DNA of 64,000 nt from Microlunatus parietis (lineage in GTDB: Bacteria > Actinomycetota > Actinomycetes > Propionibacteriales > Propionibacteriaceae), in assembly GCF_013407955.1 (NCBI RefSeq), contig NZ_JACCBU010000001.1, positions 6,076,001-6,140,000 on the forward strand, written 5' to 3'. The notes under the pieces were generated by a model. It was not told where the DNA came from. It did not search any database and saw nothing but the letters and a program-made list of their open reading frames with translations. Each line of letters starts with the position of its first letter. Position 1 is the first letter of the stretch. Made by a program: the position numbers and the translations under genes. Positions 9,133 to 17,972 of this stretch are shown piece by piece.

Positions 9133-9536
9133 GCCACGCGCGAGGGGTGCCAGGCCGGTAGATTCTCCTGGCTCCGCGGATACCGCTCTTGATCATCTTC
9201 GAGAAGCTCGGCCTCGTAGTCCCCGTCGAACGGTGGATTGTCGTAGTCGAAGTCTGTCTCGAGCCGGCCGTCGGAGGTGAGCGTGAACGTCGCGTTGTAC
9301 CAGGTGCCGGAGCCCTCCCGGTACATCGAAGTGCGTAGGTCTCCGCAGGCGAGCTGGGTGTAGCCGTCGATCCCGGTCGATGTGTCAAGGGATCCGTCAT
9401 CGAGTTCGTAGGCCATCTTGGCGCGGATCAACGATGCGACCGCAGATATGGTCAGCCGGGCATTCTTCCAGCCGGGAGGTCCGGCCTGGGCCATGCCGGA
9501 GCCAATGGTCTGGAGAGCCTTGTCAAGATTTTCCAC
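9120..9536 (-). CDS. YezG/DUF600-like immunity protein
   Basis: About 138 residues, acidic, with W-K-NARLTISAV near the start, a central GTWYNATFTLTSDGRLETDFDYDNPPFD block and no signal peptide. This pattern fits the YezG (DUF600) immunity family, whose Bacillus member neutralises the nuclease toxin YeeF. I chose the GTG at 9536 because GGAGG lies nine bases before it; the ATG at 9545 sits directly on that site. The gene overlaps the end of the upstream nuclease gene by 14 bases, the expected toxin-immunity order, and converges with the preceding gene with a 13-base overlap. Family match is by memory of the pattern, hence moderate confidence. Confidence 0.68.
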   Translation of the reverse strand: MENLDKALQTIGSGMAQAGPPGWKNARLTISAVASLIRAKMAYELDDGSLDTSTGIDGYTQLACGDLRTSMYREGSGTWYNATFTLTSDGRLETDFDYDNPPFDGDYEAELLEDDQERYPRSQENLPAWHPSRVAQSR

Positions 9537-10908
9537 GGTCAACATCCTCCGGTTGGGCAGCGTGGTTGGGAATCATGTCCTGATTCCACTCCTCATCGAT
9601 CCAATAGGTCACCATGAACGCGTCCGCTCGCGGTTTCTGGTCGCGATAGAGCAGCGAGACCTCAACTCTCACGTCCCGGCCCGCTTCGAGAGCGGTGCGC
9701 CAGGTGTTCTCGATCTTCTTGTAGGCACTGAGATTGACCTTGGTCCCTTCCATCGGCGTCAGATTGATGCCGTCCGAAGGTCCTTGGAAGATCCTCGCGA
9801 AGATGTGCCCCGCATGATCACCGGGAAGCTTACCGATCAACTGTGTCTGGGCCGAGCGGTCCCGCGGATGATCAAGATCGACAACCTCCAGCTTCGCCGC
9901 GGCGTGCACCACGCGACCCAACTGATCAGTCCGATACGTGAAGCGCTCGTCGACCACCACCGTGCTGTCCGGCGGCGGATGGTTCAGCAGTTCCTTGTGT
10001 TCCGGGTCCGCGGTGGACAGTCGCAGCGATCGGTCTTTCGGTTCGTCGGCGTGGCCGTAATGCTCGTGCAGGTCGGTGTCGACCAACCACACCGTCCGGC
10101 CGTCGCCCGACTTGTGCCAGGTCTTGCCGTCCGGGGTGGTCTCCCAGCCGAAGATCGGGTTCGCCCGGTCGTCGACGTCGGCATGTTCGGGCCCGTCGAA
10201 CCCTTTGGCCAGTTCCACGGTCTTGGAGGCGTAGCGGCCGAGGTCGGCGTGCCCTCGGTCGTCGTAGTTCACGCCATGCGGGTAGCGCTCGCGGAGATCG
10301 TCGGCGACCGGCTGGCTTGTGCCAGCGAGCTCGGGTCGGCCGTCGGGAAGTCGGAACGACTCCGGGTCACGGTGTTGGTCGGAGACCTCGCGCTTGTACA
10401 CCAGGTCGTCGCGCCGGCCCAGGTCACCGGCCGGGAATGGTGGTTGCCGGTTCGCCCAGAAGGTGGCCGGGAATTTTCGTTGGCGGTCGGGGTCGATCGG
10501 CGTGTTGTCGGGTCCCTCGACCGGCACCGTACGGAAGTGTTCCAGGGCCCGGTCCTGCCGTTCGTACCGTTCCCGCCGCTGTGCCTCGTGCGTCTCCGGT
10601 GGACCCCACAGCGTGGGTCTCATGATCTTGTCGCGTGCCTCGGAAAGTTCCTGGGCCTGCCGTGCGTCCTCCCGGGCGGCGGTCTCCTTCGCGACGAACT
10701 CCTCGCGGGAGACGCCTCGCTCGGCGGCCTCGGCGATCCGCGCCTCCCTCGCGTCGTGCCGGCGCTGCGCATACTCCAACCGCAGGGCCAACTCACGTTC
10801 CAGCGCCTGGGCCCGCTCGTCCTCAGAACGCTCCGGAGCCCGTGGCGCCGGCCGATCCTGGCCCTGAGGCGCGTCGCGCGCCTCGCCCGCAGAACTCAGC
10901 TCCCGCAT
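9523..10908 (-). CDS. Polymorphic-toxin-type DNA/RNA non-specific endonuclease
   Basis: A 461-residue protein. The C-terminal ~120 residues carry the Endonuclea_NS_2-type pattern: GDHAGHIFARIFQGPSDGINL (catalytic-type H in DHAGH), then KVNLSAYKKIENTW and a DVRVEVSLLY strand, as in YeeF-like toxins. The N-terminal ~110 residues are charged and coiled-coil-like (EDERAQALERELALRLEYAQRR). The middle is unrecognised. No signal peptide, LXG, WXG100, RHS or DUF-type delivery domain is visible, so either delivery uses an unknown route or this is a displaced toxin tip. It starts 21 bases after pepN ends and overlaps the YezG-like immunity gene. Nuclease call good, ecology inferred. Confidence 0.72.
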   Translation of the reverse strand: MRELSSAGEARDAPQGQDRPAPRAPERSEDERAQALERELALRLEYAQRRHDAREARIAEAAERGVSREEFVAKETAAREDARQAQELSEARDKIMRPTLWGPPETHEAQRRERYERQDRALEHFRTVPVEGPDNTPIDPDRQRKFPATFWANRQPPFPAGDLGRRDDLVYKREVSDQHRDPESFRLPDGRPELAGTSQPVADDLRERYPHGVNYDDRGHADLGRYASKTVELAKGFDGPEHADVDDRANPIFGWETTPDGKTWHKSGDGRTVWLVDTDLHEHYGHADEPKDRSLRLSTADPEHKELLNHPPPDSTVVVDERFTYRTDQLGRVVHAAAKLEVVDLDHPRDRSAQTQLIGKLPGDHAGHIFARIFQGPSDGINLTPMEGTKVNLSAYKKIENTWRTALEAGRDVRVEVSLLYRDQKPRADAFMVTYWIDEEWNQDMIPNHAAQPEDVDRGKS

Positions 10909-10929
10909 CGCCGAATCATCTCCTACCGA

Positions 10930-13518
10930 TCACGGTCTGACGGTCGCGCCCTCGGCAGCCTGCTGGCAGCGCAGCGAGCGGGCCGTCTCGTCCCGCCGCT
11001 CGGAGACCAGCCGCCGCACCGAGGGGGTGAGGTCGGCCGAGGCGAGCCAGGCGTCGACGGTGCGCAGTTGCTCGGCCGTGTCCGCCAGCCGCGGGTAGAG
11101 CAGGATCAGCGCGTTGTCGCGCAGCGAGGTGCCCTGGCCGCCCCAGATCCCGTTGCCGGCCGACATCTGCTCGGCCGCCTCCAGATAGGCCGCCAGGTAC
11201 GGACGCAGCAGGTCGTCCTGGTCGGGCTGGACGAAGCCGACGCAGACCTGGCGCTGGGTCTCGTTCGGCACGTCGGCGTCGGCGACGGCGAGCCGCCACG
11301 CCTCGGTCTTGGCGGCGGGATCGGGCCGGGCGGCGCGCGCGCCGGCGGCCTGCTCGGCGCCGGTGATCGTGTTGTCCCGGCCTTGTTCGGCGGTGATCAT
11401 CGCGTCGTCGGCCAGGCCGAGCCGGGCCAGGTGCAGGATCAGGATCCAGCGCAGGTCCTGGTCCACCACCAGCCCCTCCGGTACGTCCTCGCCGACCAGC
11501 CAGCCGTTGATCACGGCGCCGGCCGATGGGTCCAAAGCCGCGCGGGCGTAGGCCCGGGCCAGCGCCAGCTGATGATCGGAACCGGGCTCGGCGGCGGTCA
11601 GCAATCCGGCCAGGCCGTCCTGCCAGGTGCGCCGGACGGTCTCCCGTGCCGCCGGCGGGGTGTCCTCCTGGGCCGCCCGCAAACCCTGCAGCAGTACGGC
11701 CTCCACGGCGGTCAGGTCGGACTCGACGGCGACGCCGCGGAGCACCAGGGCGACGTAGTCGGCGGCCGGCAGCTCGGCGTCACGGCACATGTCCCAGGCG
11801 GCGCCCCAGCAGACGGCCCGGGCCAGCGGGTCGTCGATCCGGTCGATGTTGTCGATCACGGTGGTCAGCGACCGCGGGTCCAGCCGCAGCTTGGCGTAGG
11901 TCAGGTCGTCGTCGTTGATCAAGATCAAATCCGGCTGCCGCCGGCCGGTCAGACCAGCCACCTCGGTGGCCGCGCCGCTGACGTCGGTCTCCAGCCGGTG
12001 GGTCCGGGTCAGCCGCCCGTCGATCAGGTCGTACAGGCCGATCGCGATCCGATGATCACGAAGCGTAGGCCACTCGGCCGGAGCCTCCTGGAGGACGGTG
12101 AACCGGGTGATCACGCCCGCAACGTCGACCGCGAACTCCGGGCGCAAGGTGTTGACGCCGGCCTGCTCCAGCCACTGGGCCGACCAGCCGGACAGGTCCC
12201 GGCCGGACGCCTGCTGCAGCGCCGTCAGCAGATGGGACAGCTCCGTGTTGCCGTAGGCATGATCGGCGAAGTAGCGGCGCGCCCCAGCGAGGAACGCGTC
12301 CTCGCCGACGAACGCGACCAGCTGCCGGAGCACCGAGGCGCCCTTGGCATAAGTGATCCCGTCGAAGTTCTGCTCCACCGCCTCGAGATCGATCATGTCG
12401 GCCGCGATCGGATGCGTACTGCTCAGTTGATCTTGCCGGTAGGCCCAGGTCTTGCGCTTGTTGCAGAACGTCGCCCAGGCCTGGCTGGGATCGGCATCCA
12501 GCCGGCTCTGCGCGAACGTCGCCGCCCACTCGGCGAACGACTCCTTCAGCCACAGGTCGTCCCACCAGCGCATCGTTACCAGGTCGCCGAACCACATGTG
12601 GGCCAGCTCGTGCAGCACCACGTTGGCCCGTTCCCGGTACGTCGCCGCGGTGACCCGGCTGCGGAAGATCATGCTGTCCCGCAGCACGATGCAACCGACG
12701 TTCTCCATCGCGCCCATGTTGTATTCCGGGACGAAGGCCTGGTCGTACTTCCCGAACGGGTACGGGTAACCGAACGCCTCCTCGAACACGTCGAAGCCGC
12801 CCCGGGTCACCTCGACGATCCGGTCCGCGTCCAGGTGCGGCAACACCGAGTCCCGGACCAAGATCGACAGCGGCGCCGCGTTCTTGCCGGCGGTCTCGTC
12901 GGCGACCACCTGGCGGTACTCGCCGGCGACGACACCGACCAGGTAGGTCGAGAACGGCTCGGTCTCGGCGAATTCCCACCGGGACAAGGCTTCCGTGACG
13001 TCCACCCGGCCGGTCTCGGCGCCATTGCTGATCACCGTCCAGTCCCGCGGCGCCGTCACGGTCACCGACATCCGGGCCTTCAGGTCGGGCTGTTCGAAGC
13101 AGGCGAAGACCCGGCGTGCCTCGGCCGACTCGAACTGGGTGTAGCAGTAGATCCGGTCGTCCGCCGGGTCGACGAACCGGTGCAGGCCGAGGCCGGCCCG
13201 GCTGTACCGGTACTCGGCGGTCACCGTCAGTTCATGATCACCGGCGGTCACCTCGAACGGCAGCCGGCTGTCCGCGAACCGGCCGGCCTCGAGCGGCTCG
13301 CCGTCCAGGGTCGCGGTGATCACCCGGTCGGCGATCGCGTCGATGTGCAGGCTGCCCGGGGCAGCGGCTGCGAACCGTACCGTCGACGTCGAGCGGAAGG
13401 TCAGGGCCGGGTCGGCGACCTCCCGTCCCGACAGGTCGAGCTCGATCCGGTAGTGCGACGTGGCGATCAGGGCCGACCGCGCCATGGCCTCGTCGCGGGT
13501 CAGGTTGTCCGGGAACAT
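10930..13518 (-). CDS. pepN: Aminopeptidase N (M1 family)
   Basis: An 862-residue zinc aminopeptidase that removes N-terminal residues from peptides in the cytoplasm. The substrate-binding GAMEN is at residues 269-273, the zinc site HELAH at 303-307 with the third ligand E326 in WLKESFAEW. The C-terminal ERAP1-like helical domain (ALQQASGRDLSGWSAQWLEQAG and onward) completes a normal actinobacterial length. The ATG at 13518 gives FPDNLTRDEA, the usual start of this family. The nuclease toxin gene follows 21 bases downstream on the same strand and may be co-transcribed. Confidence 0.96.
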   Translation of the reverse strand: MFPDNLTRDEAMARSALIATSHYRIELDLSGREVADPALTFRSTSTVRFAAAAPGSLHIDAIADRVITATLDGEPLEAGRFADSRLPFEVTAGDHELTVTAEYRYSRAGLGLHRFVDPADDRIYCYTQFESAEARRVFACFEQPDLKARMSVTVTAPRDWTVISNGAETGRVDVTEALSRWEFAETEPFSTYLVGVVAGEYRQVVADETAGKNAAPLSILVRDSVLPHLDADRIVEVTRGGFDVFEEAFGYPYPFGKYDQAFVPEYNMGAMENVGCIVLRDSMIFRSRVTAATYRERANVVLHELAHMWFGDLVTMRWWDDLWLKESFAEWAATFAQSRLDADPSQAWATFCNKRKTWAYRQDQLSSTHPIAADMIDLEAVEQNFDGITYAKGASVLRQLVAFVGEDAFLAGARRYFADHAYGNTELSHLLTALQQASGRDLSGWSAQWLEQAGVNTLRPEFAVDVAGVITRFTVLQEAPAEWPTLRDHRIAIGLYDLIDGRLTRTHRLETDVSGAATEVAGLTGRRQPDLILINDDDLTYAKLRLDPRSLTTVIDNIDRIDDPLARAVCWGAAWDMCRDAELPAADYVALVLRGVAVESDLTAVEAVLLQGLRAAQEDTPPAARETVRRTWQDGLAGLLTAAEPGSDHQLALARAYARAALDPSAGAVINGWLVGEDVPEGLVVDQDLRWILILHLARLGLADDAMITAEQGRDNTITGAEQAAGARAARPDPAAKTEAWRLAVADADVPNETQRQVCVGFVQPDQDDLLRPYLAAYLEAAEQMSAGNGIWGGQGTSLRDNALILLYPRLADTAEQLRTVDAWLASADLTPSVRRLVSERRDETARSLRCQQAAEGATVRP

Positions 13519-13537
13519 GCGCCCGATCCTGCCACGA

Positions 13538-14299
13538 TCAAAACCGGGCCGTGCTCGCGCGCAGGAACTCCCGCCACGTCGCCTCGTCGGTCAGGTCGCC
13601 GCCGATGGCGAGGTCGGACGTGATCCTGGTCACGGCAGACCGGGTCGGCTCGGCCCAGTCGCCGTCGATCGGCACCGGCTGGCCCCAGACGTGGGTGCAG
13701 ATCGCCTGCACCGCGTGGTTCTGCACCCGGGAGGCGCCGCCGCGGAACGTGGACAGGTTCGAGCCGGTGACGCCGTTGTCCACGTGCAGGTGGTTCCGGT
13801 GCCGATCGTCGAAGAGGTACGTCAGCACGTCGGCGAAGTGGTGGTGCAGGCTGGCGGCGGTGGCCCAGTAGCGACGCAGCTGCGCGGCCGGCGCGGACCC
13901 GCCCCACAGGTCGTACCGGGCCGACATCAGGTCCCGGCCGCCGGACCGCAGCCTGGCCAGGTCGAACGACCGCCCGGCGTTGTGCCAGGAGGAGCAGTTC
14001 GGCTCGCCGTCGGTCCAGCTCCCGTAGGTCCTGATCTCGTCGATCTCGACCCCGGTCTCGGCCGTGAAGAAGCCGAGCCAGTCGAGCAGCCGCGCGTGGA
14101 ACGCGTCGTCGAACCGGAAGTTGCGGCCGCGCTCGTCGATCTCGTAGATCAGCGGCGCACCGTCCAGGTCCTCGTGGCCGGTCAACTCGCCCGCGCGGAC
14201 ACAGACCGGCCGCTCCCGGCCGACCTCCTCGGTGCAGCCCGCAGCGGCCAGTCCGGCGAGTCCGGCGCAGCCCAGCAACGCCCGTCGGCTCAGAGTCAC
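13538..14299 (-). CDS. Tat-type lipoprotein with extensin-like/M15-like domain
   Basis: A 253-residue exported lipoprotein. The N-terminus has the twin arginines SRRALLG, a hydrophobic core and the lipobox LAAAGC with Cys22. The mature part has SWHNAGRSFDL (around residues 104-114) and HRNHLHVDN (167-175), the spaced histidine/aspartate pattern of extensin-like and D-Ala-D-Ala carboxypeptidase (M15) folds, in which these residues bind zinc. A wall-related hydrolase on the outer membrane face is therefore likely, but substrate and activity are unproven. It lies 19 bases upstream of pepN on the same strand, so the two may share a transcript. Confidence 0.68.
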   Translation of the reverse strand: MTLSRRALLGCAGLAGLAAAGCTEEVGRERPVCVRAGELTGHEDLDGAPLIYEIDERGRNFRFDDAFHARLLDWLGFFTAETGVEIDEIRTYGSWTDGEPNCSSWHNAGRSFDLARLRSGGRDLMSARYDLWGGSAPAAQLRRYWATAASLHHHFADVLTYLFDDRHRNHLHVDNGVTGSNLSTFRGGASRVQNHAVQAICTHVWGQPVPIDGDWAEPTRSAVTRITSDLAIGGDLTDEATWREFLRASTARF

Positions 14300-14391
14300 C
14301 CGCCGACCCTAGCCGGGCAACCCGTCCCGCCCAATCAGACGCTGGGCCGACGTTGGTGCCAGGCTCATCGGACCTTTGAGATAGTTCTCCC

Positions 14392-14853
14392 ATGCGCGTA
14401 CACATGGGCAGCGACCACGCGGGGTATGAGCTGAAGAACCACCTGGCGTCGGTGCTGCGCGCCGACGGCCACGACGTCGTTGATCATGGCCCGCGGGTGT
14501 TCGACCCGGACGACGATTATCCGGTCTTCTGCATTCCTGCTGCGCTTGGCGTTGTGGCCGATCAAGGATCGCTCGGCGTGGTGATCGGCGGCTCCGGCAA
14601 CGGCGAGCAGATCGCGGCCAACAAGGTGATCGGGGTGCGCGCCGCGCTGGCGTACGACGTCGAGACCGCGCAGCTGGCCCGCCAGCACAACGACGCGAAC
14701 GTGATCGCGATCGGTGCCCGGATGCATGATCAGGACGGCGCGACCGAACTGGTCCGCACCTTCCTGGCGACGCCGTTCAGTGCGCAGGAGCGGCACGCGC
14801 GGCGGATTCAGCAGATCAGCGCGTACGAGGAGCGTCGGGGCGAGGAAGAATGA
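14392..14853 (+). CDS. rpiB: Ribose-5-phosphate isomerase B
   Basis: A 153-residue RpiB/LacAB-type isomerase that interconverts ribose 5-phosphate and ribulose 5-phosphate in the pentose phosphate pathway. Seen are the N-terminal GSDHAGYELK with the substrate-binding Asp and His, the anion-hole loop GGSGNGEQIAANK, and GVRAALAYDVETA with the downstream RQHNDANVIAIGAR. Mycobacterial-type RpiB uses a glutamate base in place of cysteine, which agrees with the SGNGE loop seen here. The end overlaps a small convergent reading frame by 38 bases. Identification is firm. Confidence 0.95.
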   Translation: MRVHMGSDHAGYELKNHLASVLRADGHDVVDHGPRVFDPDDDYPVFCIPAALGVVADQGSLGVVIGGSGNGEQIAANKVIGVRAALAYDVETAQLARQHNDANVIAIGARMHDQDGATELVRTFLATPFSAQERHARRIQQISAYEERRGEEE

Positions 14854-15019
14854 CGCGCTGCGGCCGGCGCCCCTCGGCTCTGGCCCGCAGCTCGGCCAGC
14901 ACCGACTCGGCGAGGAGTTCGTCCTCCGGGGTGAGTTCACCGACATAGGCCAGGTCTCGGACCTCGACGTCCGGGATTGAGCGCATGATGAACGGGGCCG
15001 GAGCGGCCGCACCTGTCAT
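14816..15019 (-). CDS. Small hypothetical protein, convergent with rpiB
   Basis: A 67-residue acidic protein. The core IPDVEVRDLAYVGELTPEDELLAESVLAELRAR has helix-forming composition and normal third-position GC, which favours a real gene; the last 38 bases overlap the end of rpiB on the other strand. The start may be the ATG at 15019 or an internal ATG twelve codons later before RSIPDVEV. No family is recognised and no function can be offered. Confidence 0.5.
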   Translation of the reverse strand: MTGAAAPAPFIMRSIPDVEVRDLAYVGELTPEDELLAESVLAELRARAEGRRPQRVILPRPDAPRTR

Positions 15020-15081
15020 AGTGGACAGCCTAATCCGCCCGCGGGGCTTCAGCTACAGACCATTCGTTCGAGGATCGTGAA

Positions 15082-15888
15082 ATGCCGGAAGGCCACACGC
15101 TGCATCGGCTGGCGCTGGACGTGACGGCCGGCTTCGCCGGTCGGACGCTGTCCGTGACCAGCCCGCAGGGCCGGTTCGCCGAGTCGGCCGCGCTGCTGGA
15201 CGGGACCCACCTGATCGGTGCGGCGGCGCACGGCAAGCACCTGTTCGTCGAGTTCGACGGCGACCGGCTGCTGCACATCCATCTCGGCCTGATCGGCACG
15301 CTCCAGTTCGGGCCGCCGCGGCCGCCGCAGGGCGAGGTCAGGGTGCGGCTGGCCACGTCCGACCTGGTCGCCGACCTTCGCGGCCCGCAGCAGTGCGACG
15401 TCCGAACCAGTGCCGAGGTGGCCGACCTGGTCGCGCGGCTGGGCCCCGACCCGCTGCGCGACGACGCCGATCCGGAGCTGGCCTGGCGCCGGATCCACCG
15501 GTCCGCCCGGCCGATCGCCGCGCTGCTGATGGATCAGGCCATCCTGTCCGGCGTCGGCAATGTGTATCGCGCCGAGGTGTTGTTCCGGAACCGGATCCAC
15601 CCGCACCGGCCCGGCAACAAACTGACCCGGCGGAGCTGGCAGGCGATCTGGTCCGACCTGTTGCTGTTGATGCCCAAGGGCGTGACGGACAACCGGATCG
15701 ACACCGTGCGCGACGAGCACCTGCCGGAGGCGATGGGCCGCCCGCCGCGCGTCGATGATCATGGTGGTGAGGTGTACGTCTACCGCCGCAACGGCATGCC
15801 TTGCTGGGTCTGCGGTTCCATGATCAGGACCGAGGTCCTGGCCGGGCGCAATCTGTTCTGGTGTGGGCGATGTCAGCGCCGCGGATGA
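15082..15888 (+). CDS. Fpg/Nei-family DNA glycosylase/AP lyase
   Basis: A 268-residue base-excision repair enzyme. After Met removal it begins PEGHT, with the catalytic N-terminal proline and glutamate, as in endonuclease VIII/Nei. AAHGKHLFVEF supplies the conserved lysine and LLMDQAILSGVGNVYRAEVLF is the helix-two-turn-helix. The C-terminal zinc finger reads CWVCG...FWCGRC. PEGHT rather than PELPE marks it as Nei-like, so oxidised pyrimidines are the expected substrates. The stop overlaps the next gene in ATGA, so the two are translationally coupled. Which actinobacterial Nei paralogue it is cannot be decided here. Confidence 0.93.
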   Translation: MPEGHTLHRLALDVTAGFAGRTLSVTSPQGRFAESAALLDGTHLIGAAAHGKHLFVEFDGDRLLHIHLGLIGTLQFGPPRPPQGEVRVRLATSDLVADLRGPQQCDVRTSAEVADLVARLGPDPLRDDADPELAWRRIHRSARPIAALLMDQAILSGVGNVYRAEVLFRNRIHPHRPGNKLTRRSWQAIWSDLLLLMPKGVTDNRIDTVRDEHLPEAMGRPPRVDDHGGEVYVYRRNGMPCWVCGSMIRTEVLAGRNLFWCGRCQRRG

Positions 15889-17420
15889 TCTTCGACGTGC
15901 CACCGGGCCGGCTGCGGATCGACCAGACCGGCCGGATCGTCGCGGCCACCGCCGGTGATCATCGTTACCTCTCCGGTGGCGGCGTCGGCGAGGTGATCAT
16001 CGGCGGCCGGGCCCGGCAGCCGGAGCTGACCCGGATCGCCGGCGACGCCGACGAGGTCGACCTCGAGCTCGACGCCGGCGACGGGCTCGAAATCTCGGTC
16101 CGGCACACCGTCGCCGCCGGCTGGGGCTGGCGGATCCGGCTGGCCAACGCCACCCAGCAGGAGCTCGCCGTCGACCAGGTGCGGCTCGACCTGGCCGTGG
16201 GCGAGCAGATGATCGGCCACCCGATCGCCGCCGGTGCGGAGGCCGAACTGGTGATCCGGCCCGGTGACGGCGGCGGCCCGATCCTGGCCGGTCGGCTCAC
16301 CACCGGCGCGATCGCGGAGATCACCGATGCGGGCCTGCTCACCGGTCCGCTCCGGCTGCCCGCGGGCGCCGGTTTCGTGATCACCTGGCAGTGGACCTGG
16401 TACGCCGACGCGGCCCGGCTGCTGGAGCGCCGGCGCGGGGTGGTGCCCTGGCCGACCGTCCGTACCGTCGGCGAACCGATCGACCTGCGCAGCGACCCCG
16501 ATGCGGCGCTGATCGTGCCGGACGACCTGATCGGCGTGGACGGGACGCTGCCCGGGCCGGCCGGCCAGATCACCGAGCTCGTGGCCGACCGGGCGGCCCG
16601 GTTCCCGATCGAGGAGCGGTCCGCCCGCGGGACGGTACGGTTCAGCCTCGGCTGGGCACCGGCCGCCGAGTGGGTGATCGCCGAACGGATCCAGCACTTC
16701 CCGGCGCCGGCTCCGGCCGGACCGGCCGGTACGACGGCGGACGGGATTCTGCTGCACCGCGCCCTCAGCGCCGGTACGGCAGCGGATCCGGACGACGCCG
16801 CGGAGCTGCTGGAGCTGATCGTCGGCGCGCTGCTGGACGACGGCCCGGCGACCGGGCTGGACGCGACCCTGCTCTGCATCGAGCACCACCGCACCGGGTC
16901 CCGGGACCTGCTCGAGGTGGCCGTCGACTGGCTGCTGCGCTGTGACCGGATCGACCCGGGGCTCGGCTTCGCGGTCACCCAGGCCTGCCTGGCCCGGGTG
17001 ATCCGCGGCCAGGCGATCGCCCCGATCATTCAGCACGCCGGCACCCTGGCCGCCGCCGTGCCGGGACGGCCGGACCTGCCGCTGGACGGCCGCGGCATCG
17101 CCGAACTGGAGTTGCTGGCCGCGATCCACCGCACGCTGGAGCAGCCGTCGCCGGCGTTCCGGGCCCGGCTCCGGGCCGCGGGCCCCTACCTGGGCAGCGG
17201 CGAGGTGGCTCCGGCGCGGCCGGCCCTCGCCGCGACCGACCAGGCCGCCCTGATCGCCGTGGTCCGGTTCGCCGAGGAGCAGGCCGCGGCAGCGGTCGGG
17301 CGGGACTGGGCCGCACCGCCCTCGGTGCTGGCCGAGGCGGCCGCCGGCATCCTGCTCGACGAGGTCGCCGAGACCGCCTCGACCGAGACCCTGGCCTGGC
17401 TCGCCCTGGCGCAGCTCTGA
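15885..17420 (+). CDS. Hypothetical protein coupled to the Nei-like gene
   Basis: About 511 residues, no signal peptide or membrane segment. The N-terminal ~230 residues are beta-rich (MIFDVPPGRLRIDQTGRIVAA, RIRLANATQQELAVDQVRLDL, GFVITWQWTWYADAARLLERR). The C-terminal half is Ala/Leu/Asp-rich and helical, without motifs I recognise. I chose the ATG at 15885 since its ATGA overlaps the stop of the glycosylase gene; an ATG at 15870 is also possible. Such a fused sandwich plus helical array could be a binding protein or an inactive glycan enzyme, but there is no direct support. Function unknown. Confidence 0.6.
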   Translation: MIFDVPPGRLRIDQTGRIVAATAGDHRYLSGGGVGEVIIGGRARQPELTRIAGDADEVDLELDAGDGLEISVRHTVAAGWGWRIRLANATQQELAVDQVRLDLAVGEQMIGHPIAAGAEAELVIRPGDGGGPILAGRLTTGAIAEITDAGLLTGPLRLPAGAGFVITWQWTWYADAARLLERRRGVVPWPTVRTVGEPIDLRSDPDAALIVPDDLIGVDGTLPGPAGQITELVADRAARFPIEERSARGTVRFSLGWAPAAEWVIAERIQHFPAPAPAGPAGTTADGILLHRALSAGTAADPDDAAELLELIVGALLDDGPATGLDATLLCIEHHRTGSRDLLEVAVDWLLRCDRIDPGLGFAVTQACLARVIRGQAIAPIIQHAGTLAAAVPGRPDLPLDGRGIAELELLAAIHRTLEQPSPAFRARLRAAGPYLGSGEVAPARPALAATDQAALIAVVRFAEEQAAAAVGRDWAAPPSVLAEAAAGILLDEVAETASTETLAWLALAQL

Positions 17421-17423
17421 CGG

Positions 17424-17804
17424 CTACCGGTCGGCGGTCTCGGCAGCCGGGCGCGGACCGGCCGGCCGGGCGATGGCCAGCACGGCCAGCGCTCCGGCGG
17501 CCACGACCATGATCATCTGCAGCCAGAGCCCGACCGTGTCGCCGACCGCACGGACCTCGATCAACCGGATCGCCTGCCCGGCGCCGAACAGCCCGATGAT
17601 CATGAAGGCCGCGGCCAGCACGGCGGCGACCGGCGACCAGCGAAACGGCAGGAACGCGGTCAGTGCCGCGGCGACCAGCAGCACGATCACGCCCGGCGCG
17701 ACGACCGGGTAGCCGGGCAGGTTGCCGTCGGCGATCTGCACGTAGATCCCGATCGCGGCGAGGAACAGCGCGCTGGCGGAGAGTGACTTGAGGTTCATGG
17801 TCAT
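17424..17804 (-). CDS. Small four-helix membrane protein
   Basis: A 126-residue integral membrane protein with four hydrophobic segments, at about residues 8-25, 36-53, 57-76 and 92-112, and a short charged tail. There is a GNLPGYPVVAPG loop between helices one and two. No family is recognised. It converges with the previous gene with a gap of only 3 bases. Function unknown. Confidence 0.6.
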   Translation of the reverse strand: MTMNLKSLSASALFLAAIGIYVQIADGNLPGYPVVAPGVIVLLVAAALTAFLPFRWSPVAAVLAAAFMIIGLFGAGQAIRLIEVRAVGDTVGLWLQMIMVVAAGALAVLAIARPAGPRPAAETADR

Positions 17805-17972
17805 GATCGTCGTCGGCCGTCCAGGGCCGGCGCGTCGTCGGTGGCGCGTATTTCCAGTTCCGGCACTGCGTTCGCGGACGTAGCGGATTGTCCTTGTCCT
17901 GCACGGATTGCGTACGCACGATCAGCGCCTGGGCGGACGCGGAGCCGGTGCCTTCTCGGGAAGGGTGACGGC

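Noticed and set aside
9418..13623. A 1401-codon open frame on the plus strand
   Set aside because: It is antisense to pepN and to the nuclease and immunity genes, which all have clear domains. Long antisense frames are common at this GC content; its translation has no family features.
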